64,000 nt of DNA from SFDP01 sp051653625 (GTDB lineage Bacteria > Bacillota > Clostridia > Lachnospirales > Lachnospiraceae): positions 1-64,000 of the forward strand of contig JBOFWM010000010.1 of NCBI GenBank assembly GCA_051653625.1, in the 5' to 3' direction. How positions within the stretch are numbered: position 1 is the stretch's first letter; each line of letters starts with the position of its first letter. A model generated the notes under the pieces. It had not been told where the DNA came from, did no database searches, and saw nothing but the letters and a program-made list of their open reading frames with translations. Below are positions 1 to 7,893 of the stretch, piece by piece. Both the position numbers and the translations under genes were made by a program.

Positions 1-161
1 TACTTATCTGTATCAATGTCTTTTAAATATACAACATCTGTTGTACTTTCTTCTTGTGTTTGTGTTTCTGTATTTGTTTCTTCTGTTTTATTACCACCAC
101 ATCCTGCTAATAGGCCAAAACACATTGCTCCTATCATAAATCCTATCATTTTCTTTTTCAT
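1..161 (-). CDS. Lipoprotein, N-terminal part only (cut by window edge)
   Basis: The minus strand opens with ATG at 161 after a GGAGAG ribosome-binding site and stays open to base 1, giving about 53 residues. It starts with a basic MKKK segment and a hydrophobic stretch ending in lipobox LLAGC (Cys21), followed by a Thr/Glu-rich linker, so it is a lipid-anchored surface protein. The linker ends VVYLKDIDTDK, which resembles the segment before the FKBP-type/trigger-factor-like domain of some Clostridia lipoproteins. That similarity is too short to assign a function. It lies 73 bp downstream of cls on the same strand. Confidence 0.7.
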   Translation of the reverse strand, partial: MKKKMIGFMIGAMCFGLLAGCGGNKTEETNTETQTQEESTTDVVYLKDIDTDK

Positions 162-234
162 AATCTCTCCATTCTTATATTTTATTGTTTTTTCTCCTCA
201 TCAAACCTTGTTTATATATATCATATTTATAAGG

Positions 235-1725
235 TTATAGCAAGGGCGAAAGTAGTCGACTAACCTGTTCTTTCATTCGAACAATTAAGTTTCTTCTCTC
301 GTATATTTCCTTAGTAATACGTCTACACTTTTTAATATCCGCATGATATATTTCTTCCATTTCTTTTGCTTCTTCCTCTCCATAAACAATGGCATTAACC
401 TCAAAATTTAGCGCAAAACTTCGAATATCCATATTTGCCGTTCCATAACAATATGCTTTTCCATCCATAATCATTCCTTTTGCATGCAAAAATCCATCCT
501 CATAAATATAACATCTTGCACCAGCTCGTACTAATTCTCCGATATAAGAATATGTTGCCCAATAAACAAATGGGTGATCTGGCTTATTCGGAATCATAAT
601 CGACACATCTATTCCTGATCCAAGTGCAATAATAAGACTATTTAAGATCGACTCATCAGGGATAAAATATGGTGTTTGAATATAAATATACTTTTCTGCC
701 TTTGCAATTAAACGTAAATAATTATTTCTAATATTTTGCACACTAGAGTCTGGACCACTTGTTACAATTTGAACAAACGATTTTCCTATCCCTTTCGCTT
801 CTCCAAGACAATAAAAATCATTTGTCGGAATTTTATTTTTGGAAGCATAATTCCAATCTAACATAAAACGAATCTGTAAAGACACTACTGATGTTCCACT
901 AATTCGTAAATGTGTATCTCTCCATGCTCCAAATCTTTTATCAAGGCCAATATATTCTTTGCCAATATTGAATCCTCCAACGTATCCAATCTGATTATCA
1001 ATGACAACAATTTTTCTATGATTCCTGTAATTAATACGAAGTTGAAATCGTCTAAGCCATGCTGGAAAGAACTCTGCAATTAAAATTCCTTGTTTCTCTA
1101 AAAGCTTCCAATCCGATTTTTTATAAGTGCGACACCCCATACTATCATATAATATACGTACTTCGACACCCTCTTTTGCTTTTTTTAACAAAATTTCCAC
1201 AATTTCATTAAATACTTTATCCTTTTTTATGATATAGTATTGAATATGGATAAAATGTTTTGCTGCTTCCATGTCACTTTTTAGCTTCCGAAACTTATCA
1301 TTTCCCACCGTATAAATATCAATCGCATTATCATTACTTAACACACTTTGAGAAGAATTGATATTATAGTATATCAAATCCGAAAATTTTTCTACTTTTG
1401 GTTCAATCTGTACTAAACCATTTCTTTTTATTGCATATTCTTGATTTCTAAGCGCCTCGTGTAACCGATCCTCAATTTCCTTCACACGAAACATTTTTCT
1501 TTTGTGCATGTCAGTTCCTGCTAATAAATATATAATAAATCCCACATAAGGAATAAAATATAGTACAAGTAGCCATGCCCATGTAGACCTTGGTTCTTTA
1601 CGTTGAAAAAAAATAACAAAAATCCCCAATATTAAGTTAAAAAGCAGTATTTGTGCTCCAATTTGGCCTATATAATATGGCAAAATATCTAATATATTAC
1701 TCACAAATAGTTTCCTTTCTATCAT
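235..1725 (-). CDS. cls: Cardiolipin synthase (phospholipase D family)
   Basis: This membrane enzyme joins two phosphatidylglycerol molecules into cardiolipin and glycerol. The 496-residue protein begins with two predicted membrane helices (about residues 17-40 and 48-68). Two phospholipase D domains follow, each with an intact HxKxxxxD motif: H236/K238/D243 (NHRKIVVID) and H414/K416/D421 (HAKGMIMD). Length and order match bacterial ClsA-type synthases. The ATG at 1725 follows an AGGAAGAG site. The gene diverges from the conserved membrane-protein gene at 1864, and the two candidate promoters share one palindromic -35 region. Confidence 0.93.
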   Translation of the reverse strand: MIERKLFVSNILDILPYYIGQIGAQILLFNLILGIFVIFFQRKEPRSTWAWLLVLYFIPYVGFIIYLLAGTDMHKRKMFRVKEIEDRLHEALRNQEYAIKRNGLVQIEPKVEKFSDLIYYNINSSQSVLSNDNAIDIYTVGNDKFRKLKSDMEAAKHFIHIQYYIIKKDKVFNEIVEILLKKAKEGVEVRILYDSMGCRTYKKSDWKLLEKQGILIAEFFPAWLRRFQLRINYRNHRKIVVIDNQIGYVGGFNIGKEYIGLDKRFGAWRDTHLRISGTSVVSLQIRFMLDWNYASKNKIPTNDFYCLGEAKGIGKSFVQIVTSGPDSSVQNIRNNYLRLIAKAEKYIYIQTPYFIPDESILNSLIIALGSGIDVSIMIPNKPDHPFVYWATYSYIGELVRAGARCYIYEDGFLHAKGMIMDGKAYCYGTANMDIRSFALNFEVNAIVYGEEEAKEMEEIYHADIKKCRRITKEIYERRNLIVRMKEQVSRLLSPLL

Positions 1726-1762
1726 GAATCGTTTCTCTTCCTAATATTTATCTTATTATCAA

Positions 1763-1812
1763 ATTATATACCACCTACTTTACTTGCGCAAACAGATAAA
1801 GAATGGTAGAAT
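1763..1812. promoter_or_regulatory. Overlapping divergent promoters sharing a palindromic -35
   Basis: TTGCGCAA at 1784-1791 can serve as -35 in both directions. Plus strand: TTGCGC (1784-1789), 17-bp spacer, TAGAAT (1807-1812), reading to the gene at 1864. Minus strand: TTGCGC (complement of 1786-1791), 17-bp spacer, TATAAT (complement of 1763-1768), reading to cls. The -10 boxes are good but the -35 matches are weak (3 of 6). Confidence 0.45.
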
Positions 1813-1863
1813 AAAAGCAATTGCATTTTGCATAAAGAATGAATATTTCAAGGAGGTTATTAC

Positions 1864-2340
1864 ATGAATACTCTTACTATCGTATTACTTGTAATTTTGG
1901 CAGTATTATTAATTGGTGTCGTTGTTTTATATTTTCTAGGAAAACGTGCTCAGACAAAACAAGCGGAACAACAAGAGCAATTAGAAGCTCATAAACAATC
2001 CGTTTCTATGCTAATTATTGATAAGAAAAGATTAAAGCTGAAAGAATCTGGTTTACCACAAGCAGTAATTGATCAGACTCCAAAGTATTTAAGATTTTCT
2101 AAACTACCTATTGTAAAAGCAAAAATTGGACCACAAATTATGATATTAGTAAGTGATGAGAAAATTTTTGAAAACATTCCAGTAAAAAAAGAAGTAAAAG
2201 CAACTGTAAGTGGAATTTATATTACAGATGTAAAAGGATTGCATGGAAAGAGTACACCAGTAGAGCAAAAAAAGAAAAGTTGGTGGAAAAAGGCAGTAGA
2301 TAGCGCTAGAGAAAAAGCTGGAGCAAAACCAGTAAAATAA
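1864..2340 (+). CDS. Conserved single-pass membrane protein of unknown function
   Basis: The 158-residue protein has one N-terminal membrane helix (about residues 4-25), then a Gln/Glu-rich linker and a cytoplasmic domain with motifs SMLIIDKKRLKLK, IDQTPKYLRFSKLPIVKAKIGP and ATVSGIYIT. The tail is basic (WWKK, REKAGAKPVK). I recognise the pattern from unnamed proteins common in Lachnospiraceae but know no function. Translation is probably strong: a near-perfect AGGAGGT precedes ATG at 1864. It is monocistronic, with its own promoter and a strong terminator at 2347-2377. Confidence 0.8.
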   Translation: MNTLTIVLLVILAVLLIGVVVLYFLGKRAQTKQAEQQEQLEAHKQSVSMLIIDKKRLKLKESGLPQAVIDQTPKYLRFSKLPIVKAKIGPQIMILVSDEKIFENIPVKKEVKATVSGIYITDVKGLHGKSTPVEQKKKSWWKKAVDSAREKAGAKPVK

Positions 2341-2346
2341 TAACAT

Positions 2347-2380
2347 AGGCAATGCCTTTTGGCACTGCCTTTTATTTTTT
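2347..2380 (+). terminator. Rho-independent terminator
   Basis: A 10-bp stem (2347-2356 with 2361-2370, one mismatch) with a TTTT loop is followed by a T-rich run to 2380. It ends the transcript of the membrane-protein gene and overlaps the 3' end of the convergent DUF1934 gene. Confidence 0.85.
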
Positions 2381-2818
2381 ACCCCAGCAATCAAAACTTT
2401 GTACTGCAATATCAATCGTACAATCTGCAAGGTGTTCATAATTCATATCAAGCCTATATTCGATTTTCAACGCTAATTTTTCTTCCTCTTCTGATACTTC
2501 TATTTTTTTTCCCTCTACTCCTATCACAAGATTTCCAAATGATGTTCCATAATTTGTAAAATGCTTCTTACCCTCTACAAAAATCATTGTTACATTCATA
2601 AGTCCTTTTTTTGTCAAAACAACTTCATTATCTGTCACTTTAATCATAGACTTCGTGGTCTTTGAAAATCCTTCTGTTTCTTCTTCAAAAAGAATATAGT
2701 GACTATTGTTCTTTTTATAGTATTCCCCTTTTTGAATAGTTTCAAGCTCTCCTTCTTCTAATTGTTCATAAAATTGCAATCCCTTTATTGCAATCATTAC
2801 TTCTTTTGTCATTTTCAA
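2372..2818 (-). CDS. DUF1934 family protein (YwiB-like beta barrel)
   Basis: The 148-residue protein has the pattern of the DUF1934/YwiB family, small lipocalin-like beta barrels of unknown role. Visible marks are the N-terminal VMIAIKGLQ strand, the EGELETIQKGEYYKKNNSHYI segment, then TKSMIKV and the GTSFGNLVIG turn, and a C-terminal YEHLADCTIDI strand. The length is normal. It lies just downstream of murI (15 bp gap) and probably shares its transcript. Family assignment is by motif pattern only. Confidence 0.75.
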   Translation of the reverse strand: MKMTKEVMIAIKGLQFYEQLEEGELETIQKGEYYKKNNSHYILFEEETEGFSKTTKSMIKVTDNEVVLTKKGLMNVTMIFVEGKKHFTNYGTSFGNLVIGVEGKKIEVSEEEEKLALKIEYRLDMNYEHLADCTIDIAVQSFDCWGKK

Positions 2819-2833
2819 TTCCTTCTTTTTTTC

Positions 2834-3667
2834 TTAGTATTTTTCAATATCTATTTGCTTTGCTGATAAAACACCATATTTAAATATAGCATTTGCAAAA
2901 TGTTGAAATTTTTCTGCTCCGTCACTAACAAAAAAACGATATTGATTCGTTCCAAGTTGTGGTTTTACTTCATTTAATAAATGGTTCTTATCTAATAATT
3001 CTTTTAAAGCTTTTGCTGTTTCATAGGCTGGGTTTACTAATATAACATTCTCTCCCATTACCTTTGCAATCGTTGAGCGAATCAATGGATAATGCGTACA
3101 CCCTAGAATTAATGTATCAATTCCTATATCTTTTAATTCCGCTAAATATCGTTGTGCTATTTCGTCTGTAACAATATCTTCTAACAATCCTTCTTCTACT
3201 AGAGGTACAAAAAGCGGGCAAGCTTTTCCATGAATAACTGTATGGTTATTTGATTCTTTAATATATGTAGAATAGATTTTACTACTAATGGTTCCTTCTG
3301 TTGCAATAACACCAATCTTTCCATTTTTAGTTGTCTCACATGCAACCTTTACACCTGGTTTTACAACTCCAATAATAGGAATCTCTATTTCTTTTTCTAT
3401 TTCTTCAAGTGCATATGCACTTGCTGTATTACACGCAATAACAATGGCTTTTACTTGTTTTGTTTTTAGAAATCTTATAATTTGTCTTGAATATTTTGTA
3501 ACTACTTCTTTTGATTTCCCACCATAAGGTACTCTCGCTGTATCTCCAAAATAAACAATTCTTTCATTTGGTATTTGTCTCATAACTTCTCGAACAACGG
3601 TTAATCCACCAACTCCTGAATCAAAAATTCCTATCGGCAATTCAGCCCTATTGGCATCTTCATGCAT
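2834..3667 (-). CDS. murI: Glutamate racemase
   Basis: This enzyme converts L-glutamate to D-glutamate for peptidoglycan synthesis. The signature FDSGVGGLTVV lies near the N-terminus. Both catalytic cysteines are present in their usual motifs, ACNTAS and GCTHYPL (about residues 79 and 190 from the chosen start). I start at ATG 3667, because GGAG lies 6 bases upstream; an in-frame ATG four codons earlier (3679) has no ribosome-binding site. The product is about 277 residues, a normal length. It sits between a small membrane protein and a DUF1934 protein on one strand. Confidence 0.95.
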   Translation of the reverse strand: MHEDANRAELPIGIFDSGVGGLTVVREVMRQIPNERIVYFGDTARVPYGGKSKEVVTKYSRQIIRFLKTKQVKAIVIACNTASAYALEEIEKEIEIPIIGVVKPGVKVACETTKNGKIGVIATEGTISSKIYSTYIKESNNHTVIHGKACPLFVPLVEEGLLEDIVTDEIAQRYLAELKDIGIDTLILGCTHYPLIRSTIAKVMGENVILVNPAYETAKALKELLDKNHLLNEVKPQLGTNQYRFFVSDGAEKFQHFANAIFKYGVLSAKQIDIEKY

Positions 3668-3688
3668 AAAAAACTCCATTTCTTATTT

Positions 3689-3898
3689 TTATTTTGAAAA
3701 TAATTTAAACTTAATATCTATATCTCTTCCATCTGTTTTTAAGATTGCAAAAAAATCTGTTTCCGGTTCTTTCTTTTCTTGCAAATCTATTCCAATATAT
3801 TCGTAGGTTTCTTCTAAAAGACTAAACTCTGGATACATTAATCCCCAAAACAAAAAACTAATGCTTCCTATTAAAAATATTTGTTTTATTTTTTCCAC
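3689..3898 (-). CDS. Small membrane protein of unknown function
   Basis: A 69-residue open frame starts at GTG 3898, placed by a GGAGGT site six bases upstream. Open sequence reaches further back to 3931 but lacks such a site. One hydrophobic helix (about residues 6-22, IFLIGSISFLFWGLMY) is followed by a short polar tail with several acidic residues. I do not recognise a family. It is packed between the GntR gene and murI, so it is likely cotranscribed. The good ribosome-binding site is the main support for it being real. Confidence 0.6.
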   Translation of the reverse strand: MEKIKQIFLIGSISFLFWGLMYPEFSLLEETYEYIGIDLQEKKEPETDFFAILKTDGRDIDIKFKLFSK

Positions 3899-3958
3899 AT
3901 CTATACCTCCATTTAAGGAAAGTATTAACAAATATTTTCTAATTATACGATTTTCATT

Positions 3959-4651
3959 TTATTTTTTTCGATTTTTACTCTCTTCGATTCTTATTTGTTT
4001 TATGATGGATATCTCTTGATTATCAATATGATTTTCGATGGCTTTCTTTGCATCATCAATTTTTCGATTTAAAATACTTTCATATATTTTTTGATGCTCA
4101 TCTACCAAAATTCTATGTTGTGTCTCATCTTTAATATACTCAAAACGATAACGATACATTTGTTCAGCCAAGTTGTTCATAATCTGTTTTAATCGCATAT
4201 TTCTTGTCGCGCGAAAAATAATATCATGAAGTGAAACATCCGCTTTTGCAATTTGTGTTACACTCTTAGTTTTAATTGCATCTTCAAATTCAAGACAAGC
4301 AAGTCTTAATTCTTCAATTTCATCATCTGTTATTCTCTTACATGCAAGTTCCACTGCAAGAGAGTCTAGGGATCTTCTTACTTCAAGAACATCTTTCATA
4401 CTTTTTTCTGTAATTTGCGCAACTTCTGCACCACGTCTTGGAATCATTGTTACAAGTCCCTCTAATTCCAATTTTCGAATAGCCTCACGAATAGGAGTAC
4501 GACTTACACCTAATTTATTTGCCAAATGTATCTCCATTAATCGTTCTCCTGGTTTTAATTCGCCAGTTAAAATCCCTTTTCTCAATGTTTTAAATACAAC
4601 ATCTCTAAGGGGTAAAAAATCATCCATATCCATTTGAAATTCTTGACCCAT
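3959..4651 (-). CDS. GntR-family transcriptional regulator (FCD domain)
   Basis: The 230-residue protein has an N-terminal winged helix-turn-helix (about residues 12-75, with GELKPGERL, ANKLGVSRTPIREAIRKLELEGLV). An all-helical FCD ligand-binding domain follows (about 85-215; DVLEVRRSLDSLAVELA, HDIIFRATRN). Such regulators usually bind a small organic acid. The effector and targets cannot be read from sequence. The start at 4651 has a GGAGGA site. It lies 14 bp downstream of ispE on the same strand, a pairing I have seen in other Clostridia; that does not show it controls isoprenoid synthesis. Confidence 0.88.
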   Translation of the reverse strand: MGQEFQMDMDDFLPLRDVVFKTLRKGILTGELKPGERLMEIHLANKLGVSRTPIREAIRKLELEGLVTMIPRRGAEVAQITEKSMKDVLEVRRSLDSLAVELACKRITDDEIEELRLACLEFEDAIKTKSVTQIAKADVSLHDIIFRATRNMRLKQIMNNLAEQMYRYRFEYIKDETQHRILVDEHQKIYESILNRKIDDAKKAIENHIDNQEISIIKQIRIEESKNRKK

Positions 4652-4665
4652 AAATTCCTCCTATT

Positions 4666-5553
4666 TTATTCTTTTACACATGTACAAGTTGCATTCGAAA
4701 AAGTAGTTAATACAACTTTTTCAATTCCAGCAAGCTCTTCTATTTTTCGTTTAGCTTCTAATCCTATATGTTCGTCTTCAAAAATACCAAAAACAGTAGG
4801 TCCACTACCGCTCATTATTGCATTGATTGCACCATATTCCCTTAAATGCGTTTTTATTTCTTCAATAAATGGATATTTTTTTACCGTTACTGTTTCTAAT
4901 ATATTTTCCATATGGAAACACATTGTTCTCAAATCTTGCTTGTTGATTGCCTCTATCATTGCATCAACATTTGGATGCGATACATTCCCACCAAGCTGCA
5001 AATTTTCATATACATATTTTGTAGATACACTGATATTTGGTTTTACTACAAGTACATAACAATGAGGTGGTGATGCAAGTGGTGTTAAAATTTCTCCAAT
5101 ACCCTCAGATAATGATGTTCCACCTTCTAAACAATATGGAACATCTGCTCCAATTTTCACAGCTAATTTTTTCAAATCATCCATAGATTGATTAAGTTGA
5201 TACATTTGATTAATTGCAACAAATGTTGCCGCTGCATCTGCACTTCCTCCTGCCATACCTGCTGCCATTGGAATTCTTTTTTCTAAGGAAATTCTAAAGC
5301 CACCTTTTAGCCGAAATTGTTCAAACATCATTTTTGTTACTTTATAAATTAAATTATTCTCATCACAAGGTATGGTATCACAATCTACTAAGATTACAAT
5401 TCCATCTTCCGTTGTTTTTTCAAACAACAATGTATCATATAAATTCAATGTTTGCATTATCATACGAACTTCATGATAATTATCTTCTCTTTTTCGTATT
5501 ACGTCTAAAGAAAGATTAATCTTTCCCATTGCATTTAATATTAAACGTTCCAT
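4666..5553 (-). CDS. ispE: 4-diphosphocytidyl-2-C-methyl-D-erythritol kinase
   Basis: This is the fourth enzyme of the non-mevalonate isoprenoid pathway; it uses ATP to phosphorylate CDP-methylerythritol. The 295-residue GHMP kinase shows the substrate-site start (AMGKINLSLDV), the ATP-binding loop PMAAGMAGGSADAAA (about residues 91-105) and the C-terminal motif MSGSGPTVFG. It starts at ATG 5553 behind GGAGA. A good promoter lies at 5596-5624. No other mep-pathway genes are nearby, so it is a single pathway gene in a mixed run with the GntR regulator. Confidence 0.96.
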   Translation of the reverse strand: MERLILNAMGKINLSLDVIRKREDNYHEVRMIMQTLNLYDTLLFEKTTEDGIVILVDCDTIPCDENNLIYKVTKMMFEQFRLKGGFRISLEKRIPMAAGMAGGSADAAATFVAINQMYQLNQSMDDLKKLAVKIGADVPYCLEGGTSLSEGIGEILTPLASPPHCYVLVVKPNISVSTKYVYENLQLGGNVSHPNVDAMIEAINKQDLRTMCFHMENILETVTVKKYPFIEEIKTHLREYGAINAIMSGSGPTVFGIFEDEHIGLEAKRKIEELAGIEKVVLTTFSNATCTCVKE

Positions 5554-5595
5554 ATTTTTATCTCCATTTGTATTTTGTATACAATTTTATATTTA

Positions 5596-5624
5596 ATTAT
5601 AAACAATTTTATAATTAATTGCAA
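5596..5624 (-). promoter_or_regulatory. Candidate sigma-A promoter of ispE
   Basis: On the minus strand, TTGCAA (5619-5624) and TATAAT (5596-5601) are separated by 17 bp, 43 bp upstream of the ispE start codon. Confidence 0.55.
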
Positions 5625-5647
5625 TGTGATTAAAGTTATTTCATTGG

Positions 5648-5675
5648 TTGACGATATATACTATAGAAATATCAT
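5648..5675 (+). promoter_or_regulatory. Candidate sigma-A promoter of the gene at 5699
   Basis: TTGACG (5648-5653), 16-bp spacer and TATCAT (5670-5675) end 23 bp before the start codon. AAAGGAG at 5687-5693 is the ribosome-binding site. Confidence 0.5.
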
Positions 5676-5698
5676 CGGAATCATAGAAAGGAGTCAAT

Positions 5699-6235
5699 AT
5701 GAATGTAAATGGAGTTACAAATCAAAGTATTACAAATAGTTATCAAACTTATACAAAAAAAACTGATCTTACAAAAGAATCAAAAGAAACTACTACTACA
5801 AGCGGAGTAATTTATGAACCAAATACTGATCTTGTGAACAAAATGAAAGCTGATCTTACTAGTCGTACAGATCAACTTCAAAGTATTGTAGAAAAAATGC
5901 TTATAGCACAAGGTAACAAAGCATCCTCTATTTTTGATATTTTACGCAGTGGCAATTTTTCAGTAGATGAAGAAACAAAAAAACAAGCACAAAGTGAAAT
6001 ATCTGATACTGGATATTGGGGTGTGGAACAAACGTCTGATCGCATGATAGAATTTGCAAAAGCGGTTTCTGGAAATGATCCAGATCAAATTGAAAAGATG
6101 AGAGCCGCATTTGAAAAAGGATTTAAACAAGCGGAAAAAACATGGGGTGGAAAACTACCTGAAATAAGTCAAAAAACATATGAAGCAACTATGTCTAAGT
6201 TTGATGCTTGGGCAAGTGAAGCAAATGATTCCTAG
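5699..6235 (+). CDS. Conserved protein of unknown function (possibly DUF5610-like)
   Basis: A 178-residue soluble protein without signal peptide. The N-terminus is Thr/Ser/Asn-rich and probably disordered (about residues 1-45). The rest is helical and polar. The end, GFKQAEKTWGGKLPEISQKTYEATMSKFDAW by motif, resembles the C-terminal pattern of proteins labelled DUF5610 or, misleadingly, hydrogenase-4 component G; I hold this link at low confidence. It is isolated: divergent from ispE, with its own promoter, an AAAGGAG site and a terminator. No neighbour suggests a role. Confidence 0.7.
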   Translation: MNVNGVTNQSITNSYQTYTKKTDLTKESKETTTTSGVIYEPNTDLVNKMKADLTSRTDQLQSIVEKMLIAQGNKASSIFDILRSGNFSVDEETKKQAQSEISDTGYWGVEQTSDRMIEFAKAVSGNDPDQIEKMRAAFEKGFKQAEKTWGGKLPEISQKTYEATMSKFDAWASEANDS

Positions 6236-6242
6236 CAAGAAA

Positions 6243-6280
6243 AAGCAAGCAACTTAATAAAGTGGCTTGCTTCTTCTTTA
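6243..6280. terminator. Bidirectional terminator
   Basis: AAGCAAGC (6243-6250) pairs with GCTTGCTT (6265-6272), with further pairing inside. T-rich sequence follows on the plus strand and the A run before the stem gives a T run on the minus strand, so it can end both the 5699 gene and the convergent SPOCS gene. Confidence 0.75.
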
Positions 6281-7831
6281 TTCTAGGGATTTTACAATTA
6301 AAATCTTATCTCCTGCTTTTATTTCTTTTCCTTCCAAATTATTCGTTGTAGCAATTTCTTCTCTTGAACAATAAAATTGTTTTCCAATATCCCATAATGT
6401 ATCTTTGTCTTTTGCAAAATAGACTACAAGACTTGGCATTTTATTTTTTTGTTCCATCAAATTTTCTACTAGTTGAATTTCTTTTATTACATTGCATTTT
6501 TTTGTTGTAAATGCAATTACTGAAATACAAACAAGTGCTTTTATCTCAACTTCATACTCTCCTAAAACATTTGTGTGTAACTGCTCTAACTGCCACTCGA
6601 TTTTATATGTTTCTTTTTGTGTAGTAGAATGCAATTCAATTGTACTTTCAAAAGGAATTTCTTTTATAAAATTATGATACATTCCATCTTCATCAATCGT
6701 TTTATAAAATCCCTGAACTTTTAAAATTCCTTCTATTACAACTGCTCCTTCTTCTAAGAAAGAATCTTCAATTATTACATCTGCCTTAGTATAAATCATT
6801 GACTCAATTTTTGCTTTGTTTTTTTCAAAATTGATTTTTTTACTTATTTTTTCACGATTTCTATAAGTTACAACTTCTTCTTTCCATTCTTTTGTTTCAC
6901 TTGACAACTCTACACCTTGTCTCGTTCCATAAATATCCTCTATCACATCTACTGTTGTATTTTCATAAAATTCTATAGCCATTCCTAAAACAACATCGAG
7001 TATTATTAATCGTTCTTCTCCATCATAGTCTTGCGTTGTATTACATTCTACATTCGATAATGTTGTCTGTACATTTAATATAGATTGCTCATTAATACCT
7101 CCACAATCTAGAGAACCTTTTATTTGAACAACATGCTCAAAATATTTACAGCTTCTATCTTCTGCTTCATAAAGAAAAAAACAATTTACTTCCCCTTGAA
7201 TAGCAATCCGATCTTCAAGAGGTGTATATTCCATTTTATTTACAACAAAATCACTCCATAAAATCTGAACAATATTAGAAAATCCAGATGGTATATCTAT
7301 TTCTTCTTTCAGACGAAAAATATCTTTATTCTTTCCTTGTAATATAGCAACTCTCTTTTGTTCTCTTTTTACTTCAAAATATTGATTTTGTTCCACATCA
7401 ATTACAAAGTCTTCATCAAACAATTCATTCACACACGCTTTTAAATTTATTAAAACTTTTACGCTGATTTTTCTTGAATTGATAATCTGTATTTTCAAAT
7501 CTTCTAGTTGATAAGAAACCTCTACCACATCATTTGGAGTAATTCCATCCAATCTAATTTTTTCATCAAATGCAATCTGTCCATCTAGTGTTGATAACAT
7601 TTTTTCTTCTTCATCCGTTAAATATAGTGTTGAAAATACAAATTTCCCTCTAATTAAAACACTATTTTCCATAGCGCGAATTTCATCAAAAATAACATTT
7701 CCTTTTTCTAAAATAATATGATCAATATCTTGTTTTTGGTCGGAAACAATACTATCTCCTTCTAATGTAATTTGAGAATTTGCATTGCATTTTATTCGAT
7801 CCATATGTATGTTCTTTTTTACTAATTGCAC
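6278..7831 (-). CDS. SPOCS-domain protein with C-terminal LysM (DUF3794)
   Basis: The 517-residue protein has repeated beta-rich SPOCS/DUF3794 segments and a C-terminal LysM domain (about residues 468-514, with DTLWDIGKQFYCSREEI and GDKILIV). This layout is widespread in spore-forming Clostridia and is thought to act in spore coat or cortex assembly, partly by analogy with SpoVID/SafA. There is no signal peptide, fitting mother-cell cytoplasm. It starts at GTG 7831, supported by GGAGGT seven bases upstream. That site lies in the 3' arm of a 15-bp hairpin following pyrD (7837-7883), so translation may be controlled. Confidence 0.88.
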   Translation of the reverse strand: MQLVKKNIHMDRIKCNANSQITLEGDSIVSDQKQDIDHIILEKGNVIFDEIRAMENSVLIRGKFVFSTLYLTDEEEKMLSTLDGQIAFDEKIRLDGITPNDVVEVSYQLEDLKIQIINSRKISVKVLINLKACVNELFDEDFVIDVEQNQYFEVKREQKRVAILQGKNKDIFRLKEEIDIPSGFSNIVQILWSDFVVNKMEYTPLEDRIAIQGEVNCFFLYEAEDRSCKYFEHVVQIKGSLDCGGINEQSILNVQTTLSNVECNTTQDYDGEERLIILDVVLGMAIEFYENTTVDVIEDIYGTRQGVELSSETKEWKEEVVTYRNREKISKKINFEKNKAKIESMIYTKADVIIEDSFLEEGAVVIEGILKVQGFYKTIDEDGMYHNFIKEIPFESTIELHSTTQKETYKIEWQLEQLHTNVLGEYEVEIKALVCISVIAFTTKKCNVIKEIQLVENLMEQKNKMPSLVVYFAKDKDTLWDIGKQFYCSREEIATTNNLEGKEIKAGDKILIVKSLE

Positions 7832-7836
7832 AAAAT

Positions 7837-7883
7837 ATACCTCCCTAAATCCACTTAATTAATGGTATGATTTAAGGAGGTAT
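7837..7883 (-). promoter_or_regulatory. Hairpin sequestering the ribosome-binding site of the SPOCS gene
   Basis: Arms at 7837-7851 and 7869-7883 are complementary at 14 of 15 positions around a 17-base loop. In the minus-strand RNA the first arm contains ACCTCCTT and the second contains AGGGAGGT, the Shine-Dalgarno sequence of the next gene. No U run follows, so it is not an ordinary terminator. It starts about 10 bases after the pyrD stop codon. Confidence 0.7.
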
Positions 7884-7893
7884 TATATTCCTA

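Noticed and set aside
16..240. Plus-strand 74-residue frame at the window start
   Set aside because: It is antisense to the minus-strand lipoprotein, which has a lipobox and a ribosome-binding site.
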